This document shows positions 24,610-32,449 of a stretch of 33,176 bases of DNA, piece after piece. The notes beneath the pieces are model-generated. The model was not told the origin of the DNA, made no database searches, and worked only from the letters and a program-made list of their open reading frames with translations. Source of the stretch: Armatimonadaceae bacterium (lineage in GTDB: Bacteria; Armatimonadota; Armatimonadia; Armatimonadales; Armatimonadaceae); the NCBI GenBank assembly GCA_030446525.1, contig JAUJNC010000046.1:1-33176 (forward strand), in the 5' to 3' direction. The translations under genes and the position numbers were made by a program. Numbering within the stretch: position 1 is the first letter of the stretch; each line of letters opens with the position of its first letter.

Positions 24610-26099
24610 CTAGCTGCCGCCCGCGGCGGACTTCCCCAGAGGCAACGCCTGGACCCCCGGCAGGCGAACGCCTCTAGGCGCATTTTGCAGCCGTTTTTTC
24701 ATCTCTTCGAGCGCTGTTTTGTGCCCCGGATCCGCGGCGAGATTTTTGTACTCGTACGGATCGCTCTGGTGGTCGTACAGCTCGGCCGTCTTCTCGTCGC
24801 CCCACTCGGTGTAGCGATACCGCTCCGTGCGAACCGAGCGGCCCGTGACGCCGCCGCGCGTCACCAATGAGAAAGCGGCTTCTTTCCAGGGGCGGTTCGG
24901 ATCCTCGAGCAGCGGCGCGACGCTCCTGCCTTCCAGCTCTTTGCGCGGCGGCAGGCCGCACAGTTCTACCAGCGTCGGGTACAGGTCCACGAACTCCACC
25001 AGGCGCGGCGAGGCGGCGCCCGCCTTCTTCCCCGGCGCGGCGATGAGGAACGGGGCGCGCGCGGACTCCTCGAAGAGCGTCGACTTGCGCCACAGGCCCA
25101 GGTCGCCGCCGCGCCCGGCGTGCTCGCCCAGGTGAAAGCCGTGGTCGCCCATAAACACGACGACCGTGTTGTCCCACAGCTTGCGCCGGTCCATCTCGTC
25201 CAGGATCACGCCGACCTGGGCGTCCATGAACGTGATGCAGGCGTAGTAGGCGGCGATGGTTTCGCGCTTCTGCTGATCGCTCATGCGCTCGGCCTCGCCG
25301 GTCTTGGTGAAGGCGATCGGCGGGATGTCGCGCTCGCCGACCGGCTCGTACTCCTTGGGCAGCTTGATTTTCTCGGGCGGATACATCGCGAAATATTTGC
25401 TCGGCGCGGTAACAGCAGGTGCGGCCGGTACAGCCCGGCCGCGAGAAAGAAGGGCTTGCCCTTGTTCTGCTCCATCAGGCGCACGATGCGGCGCACGGTG
25501 ATGCCGTCGGACTCCTCCTCGTCTTTGTTGTCGTTGGCGCGGTACTCGACGATCTGCTGCGGCTTGGGAAAGCCGGGTTCTTGCCGCTTTTGCGCGTCCC
25601 AGTAGTCGCGAAGGACCAGGGGCGCATTGCCGCCCCGGGGGCGTTTCCTGCGAATCCCACCGGATGATCGGCTTGTCCGGCCTTTGGCTATGTTATCCGC
25701 GCCGTGCTCGATCTTGCCGACCCGGGCCGAGAAGTAGCCGTGCCGCGAGAAATACTCCGGCAGCCAGGTCACGCCCTTGAGAGTCTTGTCGTTATCGTAC
25801 ACCTTCGTCGTATCCGGGCGCAGCCCCGACAGCAGCGACGTGCGCGAGGGTTGCACAGCGGATACTGGCAATACGCCCGGTCGAAGCGCACCCTGCGCTT
25901 CGCCAGCCGGTCGATGTTGGGCGTCTTGACGATGGGATGGCCGTACGTGCCCAGATCCGTGTTCAGATCGTCGGAGATGATGAACAAGACATTCATTTTG
26001 CGGGCCGCCTCAGGCGCGCTTTTTGTGCCTGCGCCGGCAGTTGCGCCGAAACCAGGGGCGTGGCCGCTATCAAAGCGGCAGGGTTTTTAACTGCTTCAT
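24610..26099 (-). CDS. Sulfatase C, iduronate-2-sulfatase-like, frameshifted
   Basis: A formylglycine sulfatase of about 496 residues in joined frames. The ATG at 26099 overlaps the preceding glycosidase stop as ATGA and opens a signal peptide (MKQLKTLP, shift, [17 protein letters not shown]). The metal site [10 protein letters not shown] follows. The catalytic cysteine is encoded at 25855-25853 in a C-N-P-S-R context; one C is missing from the run at 25848-25850, and restoring it gives [12 protein letters not shown]. Other motifs: [21 protein letters not shown] and [20 protein letters not shown]. The C-terminus holds the sulfatase tail [16 protein letters not shown]. At least four shifts occur. 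It probably removes 2-O-type sulfate from an exported or periplasmic glycan; the regiochemistry is family inference. Confidence 0.85.
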
Positions 26100-28102
26100 G
26101 GTTTGTTTCCCTTGGAAAATTTGATAGCCGTCAGCGAGTGCGGCGGGAAGGTATGGCGAAACGCACCCGGCCCGACCGATTCACGAGTCGTTTGGAGACG
26201 CACCGCGTCGGGTTTGTCGGGCGTGTTGAACGCGTTGACCGCATCCCGTTCAGGGTCCACACGTCGGCCTCGCCGGACGGGGTCGCCCCGGCGATTTCGA
26301 TACGGGCGGTCACCGCGTCGACGGCGTCCTGGTTGATGACGAGGACATAAACGTTGCCGTCGGCGTCGCGGCTGGCTTCGGCTTCGAGCCTGGGAAGCTT
26401 CAAGCGCTCCGCGTCCCGGGGCGCGTTGGCCTGGACGATGGATCCGTAATACTTGCTGCCGGCAAGGACGGTGTCGGTGGAGCGAACCGGGTTGTTGTCC
26501 ATGTTGATGCCGATGAGCCGGTCGCCGAAGTGGTGGGTGAAGGCCCGGTACGCCATCGCCGCCGGCGACGGCGTGAAGTCGGGGGGCGGGCGAAAACATC
26601 GACCGTGGTCGAATGGCGGTGGGCGAGCGGCATTTGGAGGCGCATCCAGTGCAGCGTACCTGCAGGCCGTTGTAAAGCCCGATGTTCAGAAAGCGGTAGT
26701 ACCCTCGCTGCTCGCGCCTTCGGGCATCACGGCATTTTGGCGAATGGCGCCGTATTCGGTGCAGATCACCCGGACCTGACCGCGCCGCTGCGGGCGACCG
26801 TCTGGTCGATGAGGTCCTGATACGCCCGGATCTCTTGCCCAATCGTGCCGAGGAGAGCATCAGGAAATGGTGCCAATTCGTCGATCGTGGTCGCTTTGGG
26901 AATGTTGCCCTGGTTGGTGTAGGGATGGACCACGACGCCATCGTACGGGTGCTTGTCGCCCATGGTTCGGACGATGTTGGGCGATTCGTAACCCGCGTAG
27001 ATCTTGATCGACGGATCGACCGCCTTCATCGCGGCGTAGTAGGCCGTGAAGCTATCCTGATGGGCGCGGTAGGAAACCGTGATGTCTGTTCCTCCGGTGG
27101 AATGTCGCCGTTCTGGCCGTCGCCAAAAAGAACGGCGCCTGTCTTCGGGTTGATCTGGTAGACCTTGCCCTGGGCCGCTTTGATGTCGGGCACGCGCTTC
27201 CACTCTTCGTCGCCCACGAAGACGGTTTCGGATCCCGGCTCGATCGGGAAGTAGCGGATCATCTTTTGCTGGCCGGGCTTCCTGCTGCTCTTAGACGCCG
27301 ACTCGCGCAGGTCGTCGCGTTTGGCGATGGGCTGCTTTTCCATCTTGATGATGCCGCCGAAGCAGAATTCGGGCGTGTAAGAATCGCGCTGCGGCTGGAA
27401 GGGCAGCGCGCGTTTGGCGCGGTTTTCGTCCGTGTCAACGGCGTTGAGCCAGAAGCGCTGCGGCGGGTTCGGGCCGTCGGCTTCGTTGGCGATCTCGAAG
27501 AAGCGGATGTTGTAAGGGGCGGGATGCCCGTTCTCGGCGCGCACCTGTGCCCAGTCCGTGCCGCCGTTGGGGTTTTTGCCCACGGGCGCGTTGAGGTATT
27601 CGACCAGATCGGCGGCATCCCGCGCGCTGCTGTTGGGCGCGCCGATGCCGTACATATAGATCATCGCAACGCCGTTTTGCTCGCACCAGCGGGCGGCCTC
27701 GTCCACGCCGAACGTGGCGACTTGCGGGTCGCCCTTGGCCGGCTGCATGTTGCGGCGCTTCTCGACGGGGCCGATGGCCTTCTTCCACTCGAAGGTGCTG
27801 GCGACGGTGCCGCCGGGATAGCGGATCGACCGCAGTCCTGCCTCGCGGTGCCCCCGGTCAAACGCCGGGATCGTGCGCTTCTTTTCCGGGTCCCAGGTGC
27901 CGGTGCCGTGGTTGGCGTAGCGGTGGTTCGTTCCGTAGATGAACGGCGAAATCACGCCCCGGTCTTGTTTGGGATCGACCCGGATCGTCGCTTCCGGCAT
28001 GGCTGCTCCTTGCGCTTGCTGCGTCTGGCTCGTCGTTTGCCCGACCAAACCCGCGAGTGCCAGTGCGCCACAAACGTTTTTTGTTTTCTTGTTCCTCTTC
28101 AT
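26096..28102 (-). CDS. GH51-like (alpha-L-arabinofuranosidase-type) glycosidase B, frameshifted paralogue
   Basis: A secreted clan GH-A glycosidase of about 668 residues, closely related to glycosidase A (29605-31650). The signal peptide is ALALAGLVGQ in a Lys-rich context. The barrel start reads RSIRYPGGTV (91-100), the acid/base E207 is in FFEIANEADG, and the nucleophile Glu in VICTEYGAI is encoded at 26757-26755. An inserted beta segment follows the acid/base region (VFVGDEEWKRVPDI, then AVLFGDGQNGDIPP). The C-terminal beta domain reads DGNVYVLVINQDAVDAV and ends HSLTAIKF. At least five single-base shifts occur between about 27,095 and 26,230, while copy A is intact. It ends in an ATGA overlap with sulfatase C and starts 24 bases after sulfatase B. 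The likely substrate is an arabinose- or related pentose-containing sulfated glycan. Confidence 0.78.
27474..27562. repeat. Direct repeat copy B within the glycosidase paralogues
   Basis: These 89 bases match 31010-31098 with a single difference (C versus T) and are in the same orientation, 3536 bases apart. They encode the region around the acid/base Glu. Flanking sequence of the two genes is clearly more diverged. Confidence 0.9.
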
Positions 28103-28126
28103 TCAGCTCGTTTCCGCATAGCGCTC

Positions 28127-29608
28127 CTATTTCCCCGGCTTTGAAGGCGCTGTTCCCGTCACGGCAGGCGGTTGCTTGCTGCTTTCTTCGAGGAGCGTTC
28201 GGAGTTCTTTTTTCAGGGTTTCCCGCAGCGCCTGCGCGTCCGGCTCGTTGATGCGGTTCTTCATCTCATAGGGATCGGCCGTGAGGTCATACAACTCGTC
28301 CAGGCCCTTTTCCTCGCTCCGGTAATGGATGTATTTCCCGCGCTCGGTGCGCACCGCCTGCCACGCCGGGAACGGCTCCTGATTTGTCGGCTCGAACTCC
28401 GCCAGGATCGCGGTGCGCCAGTCCGGCGGCGTTTGGCCCTTCAAGAGCGGAACAAAGGAACGGCCCTGAATGTTGGCGGGAACCGGCGCGCTGCCCAGTT
28501 CGAGCAGCGTCGGCGCAACATCGACGGCTTGCACAAGCGACGCGCTCTTCACGCCGGCTTTTATCCCTTTTGGGTAGCGCACCAGCAGCGGAATGCGGAG
28601 CGCTTCGTCGTAGGCGAGCCGCTTTTCCTGGAGGTTGTGCTCGCCCCAGAAGACGCCATGGTCGCTGGTGAAAATCACGACGGTGTTGTCCAGCTGTCCC
28701 GTTTCCTCCAGCGTCTGGAGGATGCGCCCGACGCCCTCATCCACGGCAACGACGGTGCGCAGGTAGTTGCGGATCGTTTCGTCGCTTTGCGCCGTGGAAC
28801 GCTTGTCCTTGCGCTGACCGGCGGCGACGGCGGGCTTGCCTTCCAGATCGCCCGGCACGGTCGCGCCGCCGGGTGCGACGGCGCTGGGAGCACGCGTAAT
28901 CTTCTCGTCGGCAAACAACGTCTTGTGGCGCGCGGCGGGCGTTGACGGCCCGTGCGGCGCCTTGACCGCCAGATACAGCAGGAACGGCTTGGAACGCCCG
29001 ACTTTGAGGAACTCGACGGCATAATCGGTCAGCACGTCGGTGGAGTAGCCTTCGGTTTGCACCCGCCTGCCGTCCACGTTGAGCGTCGGGTCGTCATATT
29101 CGCCTTGGCCCTTGAGGCAAACCCAGCGGTCATAGCCGGGGCGCGGCGTGTCGTCCTGGCCCATGTGCCACTTGCCGACGTGCGCCGTCTCGTAGCCCGC
29201 CTCGTGCAGAAGGCGCGGAAAGGTGACCAGTCGATGGCTCAGTTCCTCGTAGCGCGTGTTTTTGATGACGCCGTGCGTGTGCGGGAATTGCCCGGTCAGG
29301 AAGGAAGCGCGCGACGGTGAGCAGACCGGCGTGGCGACAAAGGCGTTTTCAAACGTCATTCCTTCGCGCCCGAGGCGGTCGATATTGGGCGTCTTGATGA
29401 AAGGATGGCCTTCGCTGCCGAGCGCGCCTTTCCGTAAATCATCGCACAGGATAAATACGAAGTTGGGCCGCTTTGCCGCATCGCCGGAAGCGGTCACCGT
29501 GCACTCCTGCGCGAAGGCAAGTTCCGCATCGAACAGCGGCGCGCCAGCGAGCAGCGCGCCGCCCGCGGTCATGCCGCGCAGAAACGTTCGCCTATTCAGA
29601 CGCTTCAT
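28127..29608 (-). CDS. Sulfatase B, Tat-exported
   Basis: An intact 493-residue formylglycine sulfatase. A twin-arginine signal (NRRTFLRGMTAGGALLAG) directs it to the Tat pathway. The Ca2+ site is FILCDDLRKG (D56-D57), and the catalytic cysteine is C96 in CSPSRASFLTG, the full C-x-P-S-R formylglycine motif. Further motifs are HVGKWHMGQ, TSDHGVFWGEHNLQEKRLAY and the C-terminal ELYDLTADPYEMKNRI. The overall pattern resembles the S1 N-acetylglucosamine-6-sulfatase/choline-sulfatase-like branch. The ATG at 29608 overlaps the glycosidase A stop as ATGA and has GGGAGG 5 bases upstream. It needs a formylglycine-generating enzyme, which is not in the window. It belongs to a different sulfatase branch from sulfatase C, so the two were not born from one duplication. 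Confidence 0.92.
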   Translation of the reverse strand: MKRLNRRTFLRGMTAGGALLAGAPLFDAELAFAQECTVTASGDAAKRPNFVFILCDDLRKGALGSEGHPFIKTPNIDRLGREGMTFENAFVATPVCSPSRASFLTGQFPHTHGVIKNTRYEELSHRLVTFPRLLHEAGYETAHVGKWHMGQDDTPRPGYDRWVCLKGQGEYDDPTLNVDGRRVQTEGYSTDVLTDYAVEFLKVGRSKPFLLYLAVKAPHGPSTPAARHKTLFADEKITRAPSAVAPGGATVPGDLEGKPAVAAGQRKDKRSTAQSDETIRNYLRTVVAVDEGVGRILQTLEETGQLDNTVVIFTSDHGVFWGEHNLQEKRLAYDEALRIPLLVRYPKGIKAGVKSASLVQAVDVAPTLLELGSAPVPANIQGRSFVPLLKGQTPPDWRTAILAEFEPTNQEPFPAWQAVRTERGKYIHYRSEEKGLDELYDLTADPYEMKNRINEPDAQALRETLKKELRTLLEESSKQPPAVTGTAPSKPGK

Positions 29609-31650
29609 GGTGTCCTCCCCGCGGCCGTAACCGGGGCTGCCAGGAACTTGATCACCGTCAGCGAGTGCGCCGGGAAGGTGTGGCGGAACGCGCCGTTGCC
29701 GACGGGTTTGCTCGCGGTGCGGATCTGCACGGCATCCAGGTTTTGCGGCGTGTTGAATGCATGGAAGGACGGGCCGTTCAGCGTCCGTATCTCGGCGGGG
29801 CCCTGCGGGGTGAACCCGGCGATCTCGACCCGGCCGGGAACATCGTCCGCCGCATCCTGGTTAATGACGAGGACGTAGACGTTGCCGGCGGCGTCGCGGC
29901 TTGCCTCGGCGTCGAGCTTGGGCAGTTGGAGCCGCTTGGCGCCGGCGGGCGCGTTGGGCGAGTCCATTTTGATGATGTTCCCGTTGGCGGCGCTCGTGTT
30001 GTCGGTGACCCGTTCGGGATTGTTCTTCAGCTCTATTCCCAAGAGGCGATCGCCGAAGTGGCGCGAAAACAGCTCGTACACGCGCGCCGTGGGCGTCGGC
30101 TCGAACTCCGGGGCGGGGCCGAAGACGCCCACCGTAGTCGCATGGCGGTGGGCCTGCGGGATGCCCGCCCGCATATAGTGCAGCAGCTGCGCCCCGGTAT
30201 ACAGCCCGATGTCAAGAAAGCGGTAGTAACCCTGCCCGGTTCCCTGCGGCACCACCTGCTCCTGGCCGATCGCGCCGAACTCGGTGCAGATGACATGCAC
30301 CTGCCCTCGCCGCTGCGGGGCTACGGTTTTGTCGATGAGTCCCTGATACTCCGCGACCTCGTGCCCCAGGCGCGCGGAGGAGAGCATCAGGTTGTGGTGC
30401 CAGTCCTCCAGCGTCTTGGCCTTGGGAACATTGTACTGGTTCGTGTAGGGGTGGATCACAACGCCGTCGTAGGGGTGTTTGTCGCCCAGCGTCTTGATCG
30501 TATTGCGCGACTCGTAGCCGGCGTAGATCTTGATCGACGGATCGACCGCCTTCATCGCCGCGTAGTAGTCCACGAAACCCCAGCGTCGGGAGCGATACGA
30601 CGCGGTGATCTGCGCACCTTGGGGCGGAACGTCGCCGTTTTTGCCGTCGCCGAAGGAAACGGTGCCGGTCGCGGGGTCCATCTGGTAGACCTTGCCCGTG
30701 GCCTGCCGCAGGTCGGGCACGCGCTTCCACGCCTCGCCGCCGACAAAGACCTGATCCGATCCCGGCTCGATGGGGACGTAGCGCAGGACCTTGCTCTGGC
30801 CGGGCTGCCCGCTGCCAAGCGCCGTCTCGTCGCGGAAGTCCCGGCCACCCCGCTCGTCGCGCATCCCGACCAACTGCTTTTCAAAGCGGGCCATCCCGCC
30901 GAAGCAGTATTCGGGCGCATACGAGTCGCGCTGCGGCTGAAACGGCAGCGCGCGTTTGGCGCGGGTTTCATCCGAGTCGATGTAGGGCCACCAGTAGCGC
31001 TGCGATGGCCCGTCGGCTTCGTTGGCGATCTCGAAGAAGCGGATGTTGTAAGGGGCGGGATGCCCGTTTTCGGCGCGCACCTGTGCCCAGTCCGTGCCAC
31101 CGTTCGGGTTCCTGCCGACCGGCATGTTCAAGTACTCGACCAGATCGGCGGCGTCCTGTGGGGTGCCAAAGGCGATGCCGAACATATAGATCATCGCGAC
31201 GCCGTTTTCCTCACACCAGCGCGCGGCCTCGTCCACGCCGAAGGTCGCCACCTGCGGCGCCCCGAAAACCCCCGTCGGGGTTCCGCCGCCGCTGAACGGC
31301 TGAATCGTGGGCCGCTTCTCGACCGGGCCGATGGCCTTTTTCCATTCAAAGGTGTTGCCGACGGTGCCGCCGGGATAGCGGATCGACCGCAGGCCCGCCT
31401 CACGGTGGTTCCTGTCAAAGGCCGGGATCGTGCGCTTCTTTTCCGGGTCCCAGGTGCCGGTGCCGTTGTTGGCATAGCGGTGGTTCGAGCCGTAAAGGAA
31501 CGGCGAGATGGCGCCTCGGTCGTGTTTGGGATCGACCCGGATCGTCGCTTCTTGCATGGCTGCTCCTTGCGCCCGCGCCGTGCCGACCGCGGGTCCCATC
31601 AAGGCCGCGAGCGCCAGCACGGCGCAGAGTTTGATCGTGCTGCGAATCAT
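29605..31650 (-). CDS. GH51-like (alpha-L-arabinofuranosidase-type) glycosidase A
   Basis: An intact 681-residue secreted glycosidase. The signal peptide is CAVLALAALMGPAVGTARAQ. Clan GH-A features: RSIRYPGGTVGNTFEW (88-103), the acid/base E211 in FFEIANEADG, GDKHPYDGVVIHPYTN (389-404) and the nucleophile E457 in VICTEFGAIG. Between the two catalytic residues, about residues 290-352, lies an extra beta segment (VFVGGEAWKRVPDL, then TGTVSFGDGKNGDVPP, ITASYRS). Its W-x-x-V-P and FGDG signature recalls a small domain seen in phage-like baseplate proteins and in some large arabinofuranosidases. The C-terminal all-beta domain reads AAGNVYVLVINQDAADDV and ends HSLTVIKFL. It starts 58 bases after the SDR gene and overlaps sulfatase B by four bases. 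The substrate is inferred from family. Confidence 0.85.
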   Translation of the reverse strand: MIRSTIKLCAVLALAALMGPAVGTARAQGAAMQEATIRVDPKHDRGAISPFLYGSNHRYANNGTGTWDPEKKRTIPAFDRNHREAGLRSIRYPGGTVGNTFEWKKAIGPVEKRPTIQPFSGGGTPTGVFGAPQVATFGVDEAARWCEENGVAMIYMFGIAFGTPQDAADLVEYLNMPVGRNPNGGTDWAQVRAENGHPAPYNIRFFEIANEADGPSQRYWWPYIDSDETRAKRALPFQPQRDSYAPEYCFGGMARFEKQLVGMRDERGGRDFRDETALGSGQPGQSKVLRYVPIEPGSDQVFVGGEAWKRVPDLRQATGKVYQMDPATGTVSFGDGKNGDVPPQGAQITASYRSRRWGFVDYYAAMKAVDPSIKIYAGYESRNTIKTLGDKHPYDGVVIHPYTNQYNVPKAKTLEDWHHNLMLSSARLGHEVAEYQGLIDKTVAPQRRGQVHVICTEFGAIGQEQVVPQGTGQGYYRFLDIGLYTGAQLLHYMRAGIPQAHRHATTVGVFGPAPEFEPTPTARVYELFSRHFGDRLLGIELKNNPERVTDNTSAANGNIIKMDSPNAPAGAKRLQLPKLDAEASRDAAGNVYVLVINQDAADDVPGRVEIAGFTPQGPAEIRTLNGPSFHAFNTPQNLDAVQIRTASKPVGNGAFRHTFPAHSLTVIKFLAAPVTAAGRTP
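31010..31098. repeat. Direct repeat copy A within the glycosidase paralogues
   Basis: Partner of 27474-27562: 88 of 89 bases identical, same orientation. It lies over the codons for the acid/base region of glycosidase A. Confidence 0.9.
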
Positions 31651-31708
31651 TCTTGTTGTCCATCCGCAGCGGCCAGCCGGACCGCCGCCTGCTCTTCAAA
31701 AAAGCGCG

Positions 31709-32449
31709 TCATTCGGAAGAATCATCCTCCGGGAGATCAGCCACGTCGTCGTGCGGCTCGTAGCCCAGGACCTCGCGCGCTTCGCGCCGGCTGAGCCGCT
31801 CCGCTTCGGTCTTCGAAGTGCCGAAGACCACGGCGTAGCCGACATCCGGCTTTTCGATGGCGGCGCGGAAAAGGCGCACGGCATCGCCGGGGCTGAGCCA
31901 GATGTTACGCCCGCGCCGCAACCGTTCATCACCGGGGAACAAAAACCAGCCGATGCGAATACCAACGAACTCCAGCCCGTACTTGTCGTGATAAAACCGG
32001 CCCATAGTTTCCCCCAGCACCTTCGTCACGCCGTACAGCGACGAGGGCCGGGGCGGATCGGCGATCTCGATGGTTCTTCCTTCCGGGTACGCCGACACGG
32101 TCTGGGCCGAAGACGCGAACACGATGCGCCGGACGCCCGCCTTTCTCGCCGCTTCGAACGTGTTGTACAGACCGACGATGTTGTTCGGCACCAGATCCTC
32201 GATGAACGGCGCTTCCTTGCGCGTCGCCGCCAGATGCACCACGACATCCACGCCGCGCATCGCCCGTCGCAGCGCGTCGGCGTCGGTCAGATCGCCGGTG
32301 AGGCTTGCCCAGGGGCCTTCCATCGGCGCGCGGTCAAAGGCGCGCAGATCGTACCGCCCCTGAAAACCATCGAGCAGGTAGCAACCGACGTGCCCCGCAG
32401 CTCCGGTGACGAGGACTTTCAATCGGGGTATTGCCGCGGTTTCACGCAT
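31709..32449 (-). CDS. NAD-dependent epimerase/dehydratase family protein, uronate-dehydrogenase-like
   Basis: An extended SDR of 246 residues. The Rossmann motif is LVTGAAGHVGCYLLDG, followed by the acidic cofactor-binding FDRAP and DLTDADALRRAM. The catalytic set is the Ser in VFASSAQTVSAYP with Y-G-V-T-K in SLYGVTKVLGETM. The IRIGWFLFP and short C-terminal half match the uronate dehydrogenase (Udh)-like branch, which oxidises galacturonate or glucuronate to the aldarolactone. The ATG at 32449 overlaps the stop of the upstream sulfatase by eight bases and has GGAG 7 bases upstream; longer in-frame starts only shadow the sulfatase. Context suggests it handles a sugar or uronate released from the glycan. 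Other sugar dehydrogenase or epimerase roles remain possible. Confidence 0.8.
   Translation of the reverse strand: MRETAAIPRLKVLVTGAAGHVGCYLLDGFQGRYDLRAFDRAPMEGPWASLTGDLTDADALRRAMRGVDVVVHLAATRKEAPFIEDLVPNNIVGLYNTFEAARKAGVRRIVFASSAQTVSAYPEGRTIEIADPPRPSSLYGVTKVLGETMGRFYHDKYGLEFVGIRIGWFLFPGDERLRRGRNIWLSPGDAVRLFRAAIEKPDVGYAVVFGTSKTEAERLSRREAREVLGYEPHDDVADLPEDDSSE

Noticed and set aside
29473..31794. 773-residue plus-strand open frame opposite glycosidase A
   Set aside because: Antisense shadow of an intact glycosidase; its composition is that of complementary codons and no motif is seen.
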